From assembly GCA_030145845.1 (NCBI GenBank), contig JAIXHJ010000010.1:62001-126000 (forward strand): a stretch of DNA of 64,000 nt, written 5' to 3'. Every line of letters starts with the position of its first letter. Position 1 is the stretch's first letter. The stretch comes from Pseudomonadota bacterium. Its GTDB lineage: Bacteria > Pseudomonadota > Gammaproteobacteria > Pseudomonadales > Oceanobacteraceae. Below, one piece after another: positions 46,727-57,660 of the stretch. The notes under the pieces were generated by a model, which saw nothing but the letters and a program-made list of their open reading frames with translations, was not told the origin of the DNA and ran no database searches. The translations under genes and the position numbers were made by a program.

Positions 46727-49315
46727 TCAGTTCACCCGCACCCGGTAACGGTATTCAAACTGCGGCGTCAGGTCCCCGCTGCGGGGCTTCAGACTGCCGG
46801 TAAACAGGATGCGGAACGCGGTGATATTGGCAGCATAGCCATCACTGCCAATATCCATTGTGGTTTCGTCACAGTCATAAGTGCCACTGTCATTGCAGTC
46901 GAATTCCAGACTGTCGTCCGTGGCAGCCAGGCTGCTGAAGCTGTAACTCAGACCGCTGGCACTGTCACCACTGCCATCGCTGAACGTCACCGGGCCACCG
47001 TCATCGGCCAGCCCGCCGACATACAGTTCACTGTGACCGTCCAGTGCCTGTACCACCGCGGTATTGGCAGCCGTCAGACTGCTGCTGTAATCACTGCTGA
47101 GTGAGCCATTGTTCTGTGCCGTCACCGCCATATCGACAATGGCACCGGGAATATTTTTCGGATTTTCGCTGTCATTCACCGGATCGGACTGTACCGCCGG
47201 CACCGACGTCAGCTGCAGATCACTGTAGCCATCACACTGATACAGGCGCGCAGAACTGATACTGCCCCAGCTGCCGTCACTGCCTTCGGCGATGTAGAAA
47301 AAGCGGGCACTGTCCTGCAGGCGCTGGTAATGATGGAACGCCAGCGGATGATAGCCACGTTCCAGCCAGGTGATCACACTGCTGTTATCGGTGATGGTCT
47401 GACCATCGACATCGCTGGCGCTGTAGGGCTCACCGTCATTACTGCCGCCTTTATTATTACCGTACATATAAAGCAGGGGCTCATCACTGTCGTCCAGCCA
47501 GACTTCAATATCATCATCACCATCAATGCCCAGCCGGTACAGGCCGTCAGACGGGATATAGAGATAACCGCTCAGGGCTGCATAAAAATAGGTTTTGTAA
47601 TCATCACTGTCGAAATCCTGAAACGGATTATTGATGGCAATGTTAGTCGCCGCATCGGTACTGCTGACCAGGGTCTGGCCGTAAAGATTAGCGGACACGG
47701 CCACCGTATCGATAAAACTCTCATAGTCACTGGCCGAATTGATAAATGCCGTCCAGCTGCTGCTGGTATCGTAAAACGCGGCAAATAATGCGCCCCCGGA
47801 CAGACTGCCCTGCCCACTGCAGCTGGTACCACTGGCCGCCAGAATATAATCAACCACATAAATCAGCGCCGTTGCTGAATTATTATCAGAATCGGACTCA
47901 CCGTTATTGTTGTTATTGCCGCCAAAATTATTTTCCGCGGTATAAACCACGTCCGCCGCAATGGTGTATTCATCGCCGCTCTGCGCATCATCCACCGAGA
48001 CGTCGACGCTCAGCTCCGGCAGGCTTCCGGCGCTGTCCAGCGTGGTGGTGCTGCTCTGCTGATACGTACAGGTAACCGACTGACGGTTATTGGCGACCTG
48101 ACAGCTCCAGTCAGTACCGGATAGCGTCGCGAAGGTCAGGCCATCGACATAATCCATGGTGACACTGATACGGTAATTACAGCTGCTCTGATTACCGCCC
48201 CCCGGACCGGATGGCCCGGAGCCGCCGCTCTGGCAGGACACCACGGTGGCACTGTCTTCGCCATAGTTACTGACCGTCAGGGTCAGGGTGACGCTGTCCG
48301 CTGAGCCGGCTTCGACGGCACTTTCGGCCGGGCTGATATCAAGTACGATATCCACCCCCTCCGATAATTCGGTATTTTCAGCAGACCCGTAACTGACGTC
48401 CGGCCCGTCATCACCACCGTCATAGACCGGGTAGGATTCGATATCGAGATAATCGGTGGAATAGCTGTACCAGGTACTGCCGTCACGGCTGAATTCCAGC
48501 GTCATGATACCGCCGTTGGAATCCTCCGCCCCCAGCAACAGCAGAGTGTGCTCTCCGGCGGAAAGGGAATAACTGCCGGCCAGAATCTGACTGTCATCGG
48601 TCCAGTCAGAATTCCACCACATATCGTCATCCCACTGCTCGTCCAGGGCAATGTCATCGATATACAGTCCCCCACCGAGACCGAAATCCACACCGGCGCG
48701 GAAATACCAGGTGCCGGCCGTGCTCACGCTGAAAATGCTGGAGGAATAGAGAATAAAATTTGTGCTGGCGCCATCGGTAATAACGCTTTCATTCGACTGG
48801 CTGACAAAATCGTCGAGCAGTGCACTGCCGTAACCGGCAGTGCTGTCATCCGAGGCTTCAAAATAGCTGATCGCCTGGGCCTTGCTGGCGGGATCACTGG
48901 TGTTATAACGGCTGTGAAACAGGATGCCGCTTTCCATCTCATCCGGCGCATCAATCTGTGTCACCGCCGCTGCCGACTCATTGCCGTAATAGAGATAAAG
49001 GGTGTATGCCGTCCCGGCACTCAGATCCGGCAGATAGACCCAGACGCTGGCAGTCTGCGCACTGCTGTCCCAGCTTTTGATATGAAAGCCCAGTTCTGTG
49101 CTGTCATCGGAATCCAGCACCCGCAGATCATCGCCACTGTCTGACCAGCTGTAATCCGCATACAGGTCGGCCGCCGTAAAGGTCAGCAGCACATAGGAAG
49201 AGCCGTCAGAACTGGTCAGGGTGACCGTGGTTTTATAGGGCCAGCTGGTATCCAGAGCAGCAAAGCTCTGGCCGGCCAGCATCAGCACCAGAGCGCACAA
49301 CAGAGCACGGAACAT
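46727..49315 (-). CDS. Large secreted protein with DUF2341, DUF11-like and PA14-like domains
   Basis: 862 residues with a signal peptide (1-19, ending QSFA). Residues about 25-120 form a DUF2341 module (DLRVLDSDDSTELGFHIKSWDSSAQTASVWVYL, TLYLYYGNESAA). A PA14-like unit at about 160-285 has GLYIDDIALDEQWDDD. A DUF11-like Ig/CARDB domain spans about 310-490. A second PA14/GLEYA-like domain lies at about 500-715 (GYLYIPSDGLYRLGIDGDDDIEVWLDD). The C-terminal domain ends FEYRYRVRVN. It is strongly acidic and Ser/Asp-rich, like calcium-stabilised surface proteins. No anchor, protease or export tag was seen. Possibly an adhesin or pilus-associated protein; this is inference. Confidence 0.75.
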   Translation of the reverse strand: MFRALLCALVLMLAGQSFAALDTSWPYKTTVTLTSSDGSSYVLLTFTAADLYADYSWSDSGDDLRVLDSDDSTELGFHIKSWDSSAQTASVWVYLPDLSAGTAYTLYLYYGNESAAAVTQIDAPDEMESGILFHSRYNTSDPASKAQAISYFEASDDSTAGYGSALLDDFVSQSNESVITDGASTNFILYSSSIFSVSTAGTWYFRAGVDFGLGGGLYIDDIALDEQWDDDMWWNSDWTDDSQILAGSYSLSAGEHTLLLLGAEDSNGGIMTLEFSRDGSTWYSYSTDYLDIESYPVYDGGDDGPDVSYGSAENTELSEGVDIVLDISPAESAVEAGSADSVTLTLTVSNYGEDSATVVSCQSGGSGPSGPGGGNQSSCNYRISVTMDYVDGLTFATLSGTDWSCQVANNRQSVTCTYQQSSTTTLDSAGSLPELSVDVSVDDAQSGDEYTIAADVVYTAENNFGGNNNNNGESDSDNNSATALIYVVDYILAASGTSCSGQGSLSGGALFAAFYDTSSSWTAFINSASDYESFIDTVAVSANLYGQTLVSSTDAATNIAINNPFQDFDSDDYKTYFYAALSGYLYIPSDGLYRLGIDGDDDIEVWLDDSDEPLLYMYGNNKGGSNDGEPYSASDVDGQTITDNSSVITWLERGYHPLAFHHYQRLQDSARFFYIAEGSDGSWGSISSARLYQCDGYSDLQLTSVPAVQSDPVNDSENPKNIPGAIVDMAVTAQNNGSLSSDYSSSLTAANTAVVQALDGHSELYVGGLADDGGPVTFSDGSGDSASGLSYSFSSLAATDDSLEFDCNDSGTYDCDETTMDIGSDGYAANITAFRILFTGSLKPRSGDLTPQFEYRYRVRVN

Positions 49316-49331
49316 GGGAGGGTCTGCAGGT

Positions 49332-49345
49332 TGTCATAAATGACA
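49332..49345. promoter_or_regulatory. Short palindrome upstream of the DUF2341 protein gene
   Basis: TGTCAT-AA-ATGACA, 17 bp upstream of the minus-strand ATG. A -10-like TACAAT lies just beyond on the minus strand. Possible operator; short enough to be chance. Confidence 0.25.
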
Positions 49346-49444
49346 GGTATTGTAATGAAAAAGCACTACCCCAGAAGACAATCCACGCCAGCTTTACACT
49401 TTGCTTAACTACGGCCCTGCGGATCTCTGCTACTCAGATCCCGA

Positions 49445-50434
49445 TCAGAAGCGGCGGCTGAAACGGCGGCGGTATTCGGTCGGCGTCAGACCGGTTTTTT
49501 TGCGGAACAGACGGCGGAAGGAACTGGCATCTTCGTAGCCCACATCATTCATCACCACGTCCACCGTGCGTTCGGTTTCCTCCAGTAATTTCTGCGCGGC
49601 TTCGATACGGATCGACTGCACGTAGGTATTGGGTGGCATATCCAGCGCAGCGTTGAAACGACGGATCAGAGTGCGCTTGGAAACACTGAAGCGTTCCGCC
49701 AGTTCATCGACGGTAAAGCCCTCCGCATAATGCTCTTCCAGCCATGCCTGCACCTGTTTGACCAGATCATCCTTATGCGGTTTGGCCAGCCGCATCAGCG
49801 AATACGACAGCTGGCTGTCACGGCGGTAATCAATCACAAATGCCTTGGCCGTCTGAATGGCAGTTTCAAACCCGAAACTGCGTTCAATCATATGCAGGCC
49901 GAGATCGAACCAGGCCAGCCCACCGCCGGCGCAGTAAATATTGTCATCGCGGGTGATCAGCTGATCCGCTTTCAGGTCCACCTGCGGATAGCGGCGGGCA
50001 AACAGTTCGCTGAAGCCCCAGTGGGTGGTGGCGGTCTTACCGTCCAGAATACCGGCTTCGGCGAGCAGGAAATTACCGGTGCAGTTACCGGCAATGGTCC
50101 AGCCGGCCTGATCAGCGCGCTGCAGCAGCGCCATCAGCTCAGGTGTATTGCCGACCACATCCTCCACCGGGCCACCGATGGTGGGAATGACGATGGCATC
50201 CACATCCTCCACCTGGTCGTAACTCATGTGCGCCAGCAGCTGAATACCATTGATGCACTTCACCGGCTCACCGTCCGGACTGGCAATACGCACATTGAAC
50301 AGCCGCTGTGGCTCCTGCCCCTGAATCCGGTTCCAGGTCACACCCGCAAGACCGAACAGATCCGCGACCCCGGTCATGGCGGACGACAGCGCCTTATCGA
50401 AACCCACGATCACTACATTCAGCATATCCGCCAC
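49445..50434 (-). CDS. GlxA-family regulator: DJ-1/PfpI-like domain fused to AraC helix-turn-helix
   Basis: 329 residues from a GTG at 50434, six bases after AAGAGG; an ATG at 50425 is the alternative, and the frame is open to a GTG at 50467. The N-terminal glutamine-amidotransferase-like domain carries Cys118 in AGNCTGNFLLAEAGILDGK at the nucleophile elbow. The C-terminal AraC domain is complete (VDELAERFSVSKRTLIRRFN, VDVVMNDVGYEDASSFRRLFRKKTGLTPTEYRRRF). Relatives control catabolism of amines such as carnitine, choline or glycine betaine. It is divergent from the acyl-CoA dehydrogenase operon and may regulate it. Confidence 0.9.
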   Translation of the reverse strand: MADMLNVVIVGFDKALSSAMTGVADLFGLAGVTWNRIQGQEPQRLFNVRIASPDGEPVKCINGIQLLAHMSYDQVEDVDAIVIPTIGGPVEDVVGNTPELMALLQRADQAGWTIAGNCTGNFLLAEAGILDGKTATTHWGFSELFARRYPQVDLKADQLITRDDNIYCAGGGLAWFDLGLHMIERSFGFETAIQTAKAFVIDYRRDSQLSYSLMRLAKPHKDDLVKQVQAWLEEHYAEGFTVDELAERFSVSKRTLIRRFNAALDMPPNTYVQSIRIEAAQKLLEETERTVDVVMNDVGYEDASSFRRLFRKKTGLTPTEYRRRFSRRF

Positions 50435-50556
50435 AGGGCACCTCTTATTCTGGTTAGTCAGTGTCACAATCAGCTTTAAGTGTGGCTATATTGACGATTA
50501 ACCTGCGGCATGACAAGCCCGATACTGGTTAAAAGAGTCAATTGCGGAGAAACACC

Positions 50557-52347
50557 TTGGCCCACCTCATGAATAATAAAGATCTCGGATTCCTGTTGTA
50601 CGAGGTATTCGGGGCAGAAAAACTGACGGCGCTGGCGCATTATCAGGACCACGACCGCACCACCTTCGACGGCATTCTGGCCACCAGCGAGCGCATTGCG
50701 GCCGACTACTTCGAGCCGCACAACGCCAAAGCCGATGAACACGAGCCGCAGTTCGACGGCAAAACCGTTTCCACCATTGCCGAAGTCAAAGATGCCTGGC
50801 AGCACTTCGCCGCCAGCGGGCTGTTGTCTGCCCGCCACCGCTTTGATGATGGCGGGATGCAGCTGCCGGCGCTGATCAACACCGCCGCCAACGCTTATTT
50901 TATGTCGGCCAACCCGTCCACCGCCGGTTACCCCTTCCTCACCAGTGCCGCCGCCAATGTGATTCATGCCTTCGGCAGTGATGAGCAGAAAAACACCTTT
51001 GTGCCGCACATGTTCAGTGGCCGTTTCGCCGGCACCATGGCGCTGACCGAACCGGATGTCGGCTCTTCCCTCGGCGACCTGACCACCAAAGCCACGCCGG
51101 CGGATGATGGCAGTTACCGCATCAGGGGCCAGAAAATGTTTATCTCCGGCGGTGATCAGGACATCACTGACAATATCGTGCATCTGGTACTGGCGCGGAT
51201 TGAAGGCGCGGAAAAAGGCGTGAAAGGTATTTCGTTATTTATCGTGCCGAAGTTCATCACCCACGCCGACGGCACCCTGGCGGAACGTAACGATGTGCAG
51301 CTCGCCGGACTGCTGCACAAAATGGGTTACCGCGGCACCACCTCCACCGTGCTCAGTTTCGGCGAACAGAATAACTGCACCGGTTATCTGATCGGCGAGG
51401 CCGGTAAAGGCCTGATGTACATGTTCAAGATGATGAACGAGGCGCGTATCGGCGTGGGCCTCGGTGCTGCCATGATCGGCTACCGCGGCTATCTGGAATC
51501 ACTGGATTACGCCCGCAACCGCCCGCAGGGCCGCTCGCCGGCGGAAAAAGATCCGTTCAGCAAACCGCTGAATATTATTGAACACACGGACGTCAGACGT
51601 ATGCTGCTGGCCCAGAAATCCTACGTCGAAGGATCGCTCGCCCTGTGTCTGCTGGCCGCCCGTCTGGTGGATGAACAGGAAGCCGGGGGCGATGCCGACA
51701 GTGGCATTCTGCTCGACCTGCTGACCCCGGTGGTGAAATCCTTCCCGTCCTATTACGGCCCGCGGGCCAACGACCTGGCCATTCAGGTGCTGGGCGGCGC
51801 CGGTTATACCCGTGAATATCCGGTGGAACAGTGCTACCGCGACAACCGCCTGAACCCGATTCACGAAGGTACTCATGGTATCCAGTCGCTGGACCTGCTC
51901 GGCCGCAAACTGTGGCAGCACAATGGCAAAGGACTGAAACTGCTGATGGCCCGCATTCATGCCACGCTGGCATCGGCCAGTCAGAAAGAGCCGCTGGCAG
52001 CCCTCGCCGGCGAATACCAGTCGCGCCTGAAAACCGTGCAGGAAACCACCCTGCTGCTCGGCGGCGCCCTGCAGAACGGCAAAGTCAGCGAAGCGCTGGC
52101 GAATTCTGCGCTGTACCTCGACATGATGGGCAAAACCATTATCGGCTGGCTGTGGCTGGAAATGGCCGATAAAGCCATTGCGGTATTTTCTGCCTCAGAG
52201 TCTGCCGAAGATCAGGCATTTATGGCCGGTAAAATTCAGGCGGCGCGTTATTTTATCCGCTGGGAATTACCGGAAACCGAACATCAGGCGCGTCTGCTGC
52301 AGAATTTTGACAGCAGCTGCAGCGATATGAAAAACGAGTGGTTTTAA
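50557..52347 (+). CDS. Acyl-CoA dehydrogenase with C-terminal extension domain
   Basis: 596 residues from a TTG at 50557, seven bases after GGAG; an ATG at 50569 is too distant from that site, and the family start (M-N-N-K-D-L-x-F-x-L-Y-E-V) fits either. N-terminal, middle (MALTEPDVGSSLGDL and FISGGDQDIT) and C-terminal FAD domains are complete. The catalytic base Glu437 lies in NPIHEGTHGIQSLDLLGRK. The extra C-terminal helical domain is that of the long bacterial FadE/DmdC-like group. It begins beta-oxidation of an acyl-CoA in the cytoplasm and is co-transcribed with the hydratase gene 27 bp downstream. Confidence 0.93.
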   Translation: MAHLMNNKDLGFLLYEVFGAEKLTALAHYQDHDRTTFDGILATSERIAADYFEPHNAKADEHEPQFDGKTVSTIAEVKDAWQHFAASGLLSARHRFDDGGMQLPALINTAANAYFMSANPSTAGYPFLTSAAANVIHAFGSDEQKNTFVPHMFSGRFAGTMALTEPDVGSSLGDLTTKATPADDGSYRIRGQKMFISGGDQDITDNIVHLVLARIEGAEKGVKGISLFIVPKFITHADGTLAERNDVQLAGLLHKMGYRGTTSTVLSFGEQNNCTGYLIGEAGKGLMYMFKMMNEARIGVGLGAAMIGYRGYLESLDYARNRPQGRSPAEKDPFSKPLNIIEHTDVRRMLLAQKSYVEGSLALCLLAARLVDEQEAGGDADSGILLDLLTPVVKSFPSYYGPRANDLAIQVLGGAGYTREYPVEQCYRDNRLNPIHEGTHGIQSLDLLGRKLWQHNGKGLKLLMARIHATLASASQKEPLAALAGEYQSRLKTVQETTLLLGGALQNGKVSEALANSALYLDMMGKTIIGWLWLEMADKAIAVFSASESAEDQAFMAGKIQAARYFIRWELPETEHQARLLQNFDSSCSDMKNEWF

Positions 52348-52373
52348 GCAGGCTTCTGCCGCGGAGAATAAAG

Positions 52374-53156
52374 ATGACAGACAAATTAATCACCGACGTC
52401 AGCGATCATATTCTGACTATTACCTTTAACCGCCCGGAAAAAATGAACGCCCTCGACCCGGACAGTTTTTATCTGCTGGCGCAGGCACTGTACCGCCTGC
52501 AGACGGAAGACGATCTGCGCGTGGGAATTATTCAGGCCAACGGTGATCACTTCACTTCCGGCCTGGAACTGGATAAATGGGCACCGATTTTTGCCAGTGG
52601 CGAAGCCCCGCAACTGCCGGAAAAACACCTTGACCCTTACGGTGTCAGCGGTGACCTGCTGACCAAGCCTCTGATCATTGCCGCCCAGGGGCTGTGTTAT
52701 ACCTCCGGGCTGGAGCTGCTGCTCAATACCGATATCCGCCTGGCCACGGCTGCAACCCGTTTTGCCCAGCTGGAAGTGAAGCGCGGTATTTATCCCTGTG
52801 GTGGCGGCACCGTGCGCCTGCCGGAAGAAATCGGCTGGGCACGTGCGCAGCGTTATCTGCTCACCGGTGATGAGTTCAGCGGTCAGCAGGCGTATGACTG
52901 GGGCATGATTACTGAATTGTGTGACCAGGAAAACCTGCACAGCCGCGCACGCGAACTGGCAGAGAAAATTGCCGCGGCGGCGCCACTCGGTGTCCGCGCG
53001 GCGCTGACTTCCTCCAAAACCGCCCGCCTGCAGGGCGATCGCGCGGCGCTCAATTGCGTGTTCAGCGACATGGGCAAGGTGCTGAAGAGTGAGGATGCCA
53101 TGGAAGGTGTACGCTCATTTCTCGAACGCCGTCCGGCGGAATTCAAAGGCCGCTGA
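52374..53156 (+). CDS. Enoyl-CoA hydratase/isomerase (crotonase family)
   Basis: 260 residues from the ATG at 52374 (CGGAGAATAAAG upstream); the open frame back to 52338 overlaps the preceding gene and is not crotonase-like. The oxyanion-hole segments HFTSGLELDKWA and AAQGLCYTSGLELLLNTDIRLA and the active-site region YPCGGGTVRLPEEIGWARAQRYLLTGDEF are present. One of the two usual catalytic Glu positions is occupied by neutral residues, so the exact reaction (hydration, isomerisation or thioester hydrolysis) is open. Probably acts after the acyl-CoA dehydrogenase. Confidence 0.9.
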   Translation: MTDKLITDVSDHILTITFNRPEKMNALDPDSFYLLAQALYRLQTEDDLRVGIIQANGDHFTSGLELDKWAPIFASGEAPQLPEKHLDPYGVSGDLLTKPLIIAAQGLCYTSGLELLLNTDIRLATAATRFAQLEVKRGIYPCGGGTVRLPEEIGWARAQRYLLTGDEFSGQQAYDWGMITELCDQENLHSRARELAEKIAAAAPLGVRAALTSSKTARLQGDRAALNCVFSDMGKVLKSEDAMEGVRSFLERRPAEFKGR

Positions 53157-53162
53157 GCCAGC

Positions 53163-53192
53163 GCCGCTTTGGCAGAGATATGCCAAAGCGGC
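53163..53192 (+). terminator. Hairpin after the enoyl-CoA hydratase gene
   Basis: Perfect 12-bp arms GCCGCTTTGGCA / TGCCAAAGCGGC with a 6-nt loop, 7 bp past the stop. There is no T-run, but the stem is very stable. Confidence 0.6.
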
Positions 53193-53282
53193 CAATCATC
53201 ATTGAATCATCACTTAAATCTTTAGCCCGGTAGCTGACTTCTATACTGATTTCATTGTTGTTAAGTCGAACGGACTTTCGTG

Positions 53283-55409
53283 ATGAATTCCCTGCCCCTG
53301 AGAACCAAACTCTTCGCTGTCACCATTACCGTTATTATTGCCATTGCGCTGGCCCTGACGCTGCAGACCTACCGCGGTATTTCCGAACTCAGCACTGAAG
53401 TCGCGGCACAGACTGAGGCCAACCTGCACGATGCGGTGATCACCCGCCTGCAGACCAATGCTCACGCCTATGGCGAAGAGGTTACCGGTTATATTAATTC
53501 CGCCTTCCGTATTCCCTCCCTGCTGGCGGCCATGGTTGCACGCAATATCAGTAAGAATCCGGCCGAAAAAATCAGCCGCGATCAGTTGCACGATGAAATT
53601 CATTCCGCCATTGAATCGGCACCGCATGTCAGTGCCGTGTACGCCATGCTGGAAGCCGATGCCTATGGTGACCGCGATCTTTACCGCGGCAGCGATGAAC
53701 AACACACCATCGCGGATGACGGCTCGCTGGCCAGCTACTGGGTACGGGAACAGGACGGGAAATTAGCCTCCTATAAACTCGATGGCGCGGAGATCAAATA
53801 CCGTGATAACCGCAATGAATTCGGTCAGCGTGAAGCCGAATGGTATCTGTGCCCGATGGAACAGAAGAAAGCCTGTGTCGCCGAACCTTACCTGTTCGAA
53901 ATTACCGAGGGCTACAGCGAAATGATGACCAGCCTGACAGTACCCGTGCTGTCCGGTAACCGTTTTATGGGCGTGGCCGGTATCGATGTTAACCTGCCGG
54001 TTTTCCGTGTTCTCACCGAACAGCTGAGTGAGAAACTCTACGCTGGCACCGCCAAAGTCACCCTGCTCAGCCGCGGTGGTCTGATTGTCGCTTCCAGCCA
54101 TTACCAGAAATTCGCCGGCCGGCCATTAGCAGAAGCGCTGCCACAATATGGCCGTCAGCTGACCAGCCTGCATAATAATGGCGGACTGCTGGAAAAAGAC
54201 GGACTGATTTTTGTTTCCCGTGCCCTGCCCATCAAACTGGCGGAAACTGAATGGTCATTACTGATTGAACTGCCCTCTTCGGTGGCCCTGGCCGCACTGC
54301 AGGAACAGGAGGCACTGATCAATGGCATTAAAAATGGCGTCATCAGCCAGCAGCTGATTGTTGCTGCCATTCTGGCAGCCGTGGCACTGGGGATTATGAC
54401 GCTGCTGATCCGCTCCATTGTCAGCCCGTTACAGAAACTCAATGCCGAAGTCAGACAATTATCCGGCAGCCACGGCGACCTGACCCAGACACTGAAACTG
54501 AATACCCACGCCGAACTCATAGAACTCAGCAGCGGCTTCAATCTTTTCCTGCAGAAACTGCGCGATATGATTAATGCGCTGAAAGGGGTGAGCAGTAATG
54601 TGCGCGAAATGTCGGCCGATAATCAGCGCATCAGCCAGACCACCCGCGAAAATACTGACCAGCAGCAGCAGGAAATGGACAACGTGGTCACCGCCACCCA
54701 GGAAATGTCCGCCACTGCGCACGAAGTCTCGCGCATTGCTTCCGACGCCGCCGGTAAAGCGCGTGATATTCACGCCACCATTAATGAGTCGCAGCAGATT
54801 CTGTCCGGCGCCGCCAGCAGTGTGCAGCAGCTGACCAACAGCATGGGCACAGTCACCGAATCCATTTCCCGCGTGGCATCCCGCTCCGATGATATTAACG
54901 GCATTCTGGAAGTGATCCGCAGCGTCGCTGAACAGACCAACCTGCTGGCGCTGAACGCCGCCATTGAAGCCGCCCGCGCCGGTGAACAGGGCCGTGGCTT
55001 TGCCGTCGTCGCCGATGAAGTACGTACGCTGGCCTCCAAGACCCACGATTCAACCGCAGAAATTGATGCGTTGATTTCCAGCCTGCAGCAGGAAGTACAG
55101 ACCACCGTCGATATTATTGAACAGGGTAATAAAACTGCCACCGGCGCAATGGATTCCACCCGTCAGGCGAATGATGCACTGCATTCCGTTGTGTCCGCGA
55201 TCGGTGATATTGCCGACCACATCAACCAGGTCGCCACCGCGGCGGAAGAACAGAGCTCCACCAGCAATGAAATTACCCGCAATCTGACGGTGATTGGTGA
55301 TGCAACACAGCGGCTGACACGGCTGGCACAGGAAGCCAACCTCAGCAGCGAAGAAGTATCCGCTGAGCTGGATAAACTGGACGCACAACTGAATCAGCTC
55401 AACACCTGA
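53283..55409 (+). CDS. Methyl-accepting chemotaxis protein, dCache sensor (first of tandem pair)
   Basis: 708 residues from the ATG at 53283 (a GTG at 53280 overlaps it). TM1 is about residues 9-30. A dCache-like periplasmic sensor spans about 31-350; the distinctive [24 protein letters not shown] block carries a Cys pair and is followed by [16 protein letters not shown]2 is at about 360-382, then HAMP. The signalling domain has the conserved tip [42 protein letters not shown]. No CheR-binding pentapeptide is visible at the C-terminus (NQLNT). The ligand is unknown. Confidence 0.94.
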   Translation: MNSLPLRTKLFAVTITVIIAIALALTLQTYRGISELSTEVAAQTEANLHDAVITRLQTNAHAYGEEVTGYINSAFRIPSLLAAMVARNISKNPAEKISRDQLHDEIHSAIESAPHVSAVYAMLEADAYGDRDLYRGSDEQHTIADDGSLASYWVREQDGKLASYKLDGAEIKYRDNRNEFGQREAEWYLCPMEQKKACVAEPYLFEITEGYSEMMTSLTVPVLSGNRFMGVAGIDVNLPVFRVLTEQLSEKLYAGTAKVTLLSRGGLIVASSHYQKFAGRPLAEALPQYGRQLTSLHNNGGLLEKDGLIFVSRALPIKLAETEWSLLIELPSSVALAALQEQEALINGIKNGVISQQLIVAAILAAVALGIMTLLIRSIVSPLQKLNAEVRQLSGSHGDLTQTLKLNTHAELIELSSGFNLFLQKLRDMINALKGVSSNVREMSADNQRISQTTRENTDQQQQEMDNVVTATQEMSATAHEVSRIASDAAGKARDIHATINESQQILSGAASSVQQLTNSMGTVTESISRVASRSDDINGILEVIRSVAEQTNLLALNAAIEAARAGEQGRGFAVVADEVRTLASKTHDSTAEIDALISSLQQEVQTTVDIIEQGNKTATGAMDSTRQANDALHSVVSAIGDIADHINQVATAAEEQSSTSNEITRNLTVIGDATQRLTRLAQEANLSSEEVSAELDKLDAQLNQLNT

Positions 55410-55415
55410 CCCTCA

Positions 55416-55443
55416 CAGGCTTTCGTCCACAGACGGAAGCCTG
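55416..55443 (+). terminator. Hairpin after the first chemoreceptor gene
   Basis: Twelve-bp arms CAGGCTTTCGTC / GACGGAAGCCTG (one wobble) with loop CACA, 6 bp past the stop. TTTT occurs five bases later. Suggests each chemoreceptor has its own transcript. Confidence 0.55.
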
Positions 55444-55516
55444 CTGCATTTTCTCAGCAGATCATCCGACAGCTCCTATACTGATTTCATAGCCGAACTT
55501 AATCCGGAGGCTTCGG

Positions 55517-57646
55517 ATGCACTCCCTGCCCTTGAAGAGCAAGCTCTTTGCTCTCACCGTTATTATGATTATCGCCATCTCGGTAGCCCTGACCTGGAAA
55601 ACCTATCAGGGCATCACCGGCCTCAGCGATCAGGTGTCTCAACAGACGGAAAACAACCTTCACAGCGCCGCCGTGAGCCGCTTACAGACCAGCGCACATG
55701 CCTACGGCGAAGAAATCCGCGGCTACATCAATGCCGCCTACCGTGTGCCCATGTCTCTGGCTGCCCTGATCCGCGGCAGCATAGGTACCGGCAATAAAGG
55801 TCTGCTCACCCGTACCCAGCTGAGTGAACTGGAAGGCAATATTCTCGCCGCCAATACCGATATCAGTTCCATTTACTCGCAGTTTGAACCCAATGGTTAC
55901 GACGGCCTGGACGAAATATATAAAGGTCAGGACTACATTCACACGCCGGCCGCCACCGGCACCCTGGAAATTTACTGGATCCGCACCGCCGATGGCCGCC
56001 TTGAGCAGCAGAAAGTGGAAGACCCGGAAGAGAAATACCTGGATGGCGTCAATGAATTCGGCCAGCGCGAATCGGAATGGTATCTGTGTGGCCGGGATAC
56101 GAAAAAGCCCTGCCTGATGGAGCCTTACCTGTATGAAATTGAGGAAGGTTACAGTGAAATGATGACCAGCCTGACGGTGCCGGTGGTTATTGATGGCCGC
56201 TTCCGCGGCATTGTCGGCGTTGACGTTAACCTGCCGGTGTTCCAGAAACTGACCGAAAGCCTCAGTGCCGATTTATATCAGGGCGAAGCCAGGGTCACCC
56301 TGCTCAGCGAACTCGGTCTGATCGTTGCCTCCAGTCATTATCAGCAACAGACCGGCCGGCCATTAAAAGAAGCATTGCCTGACCTTGGTGATCAGCTGAT
56401 GACACTGGACGACAACTCCGGCCTGCTGGAAACCGCCGACAGCATTTTTGTTGCCCGCCCACTGCCTATTTCCGCATCCGGCAGTCAGTGGTCACTGCTG
56501 ATTGAACTGCCGGCCGCCGTCGCTCTGGCATCACTGAATGAACAGCAGCAGTTAATCCGCGATGTCAAAAACAGTGTTGTCAGCCAGCAGCTGATTATGA
56601 CCGTTGTTATCGCCGTTATTGTCCTCGGTATTATGGCGCTGCTGATCCGCTCCATTATCAGTCCGTTACAGCAGCTGAATCATCAGGTTGAGCAGTTATC
56701 CGGCGGTCATGGCGATCTGACCCGCACACTGAAGCTCGATACCCACGCCGAACTGATTGAGCTCAGTGGTGGCTTTAACCGTTTCCTGCAGAAACTGCGC
56801 GATATGATTAATGCGCTGAAAGGGGTGAGCAGTAATGTGCGCGAAATGTCGGCCGATAATCAGCGCATCAGCCAGACCACCCGCGAAAATACCGATCAGC
56901 AGCAGCAGGAAATGGACAACGTGGTCACCGCCACTCAGGAAATGTCCGCCACTGCGCACGAAGTCTCGCGCATTGCTTCCGACGCCGCCGGTAAAGCGCG
57001 TGATATTCACGCCACCATTAATGAGTCGCAGCAGATTCTGTCCGGCGCCGCCAGCAGTGTGCAGCAGCTGACCACCAGCATGGGCAGCGCCACCGAATCC
57101 ATTACCCGTGTGGCATCCCGCTCCGATGATATTAACGGCATTCTGGAAGTGATCCGCAGCGTCGCTGAACAGACCAACCTGCTGGCGCTGAACGCCGCCA
57201 TTGAGGCCGCCCGCGCCGGTGAACAGGGTCGTGGCTTTGCCGTTGTCGCCGATGAAGTACGTACGCTGGCCTCCAAGACCCACGATTCAACCGCAGAAAT
57301 TGATGCGTTGATTTCCAGTCTGCAGCAGGAAGTACAGACCACCGTCGATATTATTGAACAGGGCAATAAAACCGCCACTGGGGCGATGGATTCCACCCGT
57401 CAGGCGAATGATGCCCTGTTTTCCGTGGTTACGGCCATCGGCGATATTGCCGACCACATCAACCAGGTCGCCACCGCGGCGGAAGAACAGAGCTCCACCA
57501 GCAATGAAATTACCCGCAACCTGACGGTCATTGGTGACGCAACCCAGACACTGGCGCGGCTGGCACAGGAGGCCAGCCTCAGCAGCGAGGAAGTGGCCGC
57601 CGAACTGGATAAACTGGATGCCCAGCTTAACCAGCTGAATACCTGA
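55517..57646 (+). CDS. Methyl-accepting chemotaxis protein, dCache sensor (second of tandem pair)
   Basis: 709 residues, a paralogue of the preceding gene with the same architecture and length. The start ATG has CGGAGG upstream. The sensor has diverged (its Cys block reads [22 protein letters not shown]), so ligands probably differ. From about residue 425 the protein is almost identical to its neighbour, including the DNA. The promoter region shares CTATACTGATTTCAT with the first copy. It is convergent with the ATP-grasp gene 14 bp away. Confidence 0.94.
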   Translation: MHSLPLKSKLFALTVIMIIAISVALTWKTYQGITGLSDQVSQQTENNLHSAAVSRLQTSAHAYGEEIRGYINAAYRVPMSLAALIRGSIGTGNKGLLTRTQLSELEGNILAANTDISSIYSQFEPNGYDGLDEIYKGQDYIHTPAATGTLEIYWIRTADGRLEQQKVEDPEEKYLDGVNEFGQRESEWYLCGRDTKKPCLMEPYLYEIEEGYSEMMTSLTVPVVIDGRFRGIVGVDVNLPVFQKLTESLSADLYQGEARVTLLSELGLIVASSHYQQQTGRPLKEALPDLGDQLMTLDDNSGLLETADSIFVARPLPISASGSQWSLLIELPAAVALASLNEQQQLIRDVKNSVVSQQLIMTVVIAVIVLGIMALLIRSIISPLQQLNHQVEQLSGGHGDLTRTLKLDTHAELIELSGGFNRFLQKLRDMINALKGVSSNVREMSADNQRISQTTRENTDQQQQEMDNVVTATQEMSATAHEVSRIASDAAGKARDIHATINESQQILSGAASSVQQLTTSMGSATESITRVASRSDDINGILEVIRSVAEQTNLLALNAAIEAARAGEQGRGFAVVADEVRTLASKTHDSTAEIDALISSLQQEVQTTVDIIEQGNKTATGAMDSTRQANDALFSVVTAIGDIADHINQVATAAEEQSSTSNEITRNLTVIGDATQTLARLAQEASLSSEEVAAELDKLDAQLNQLNT

Positions 57647-57660
57647 TTGCCGGAAATAAT

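Noticed and set aside
53283..57646. Possibility that the duplicated chemoreceptor DNA is a mobile element
   Set aside because: No transposase, terminal inverted repeats or target duplications; the identical part is confined to coding signalling domains.
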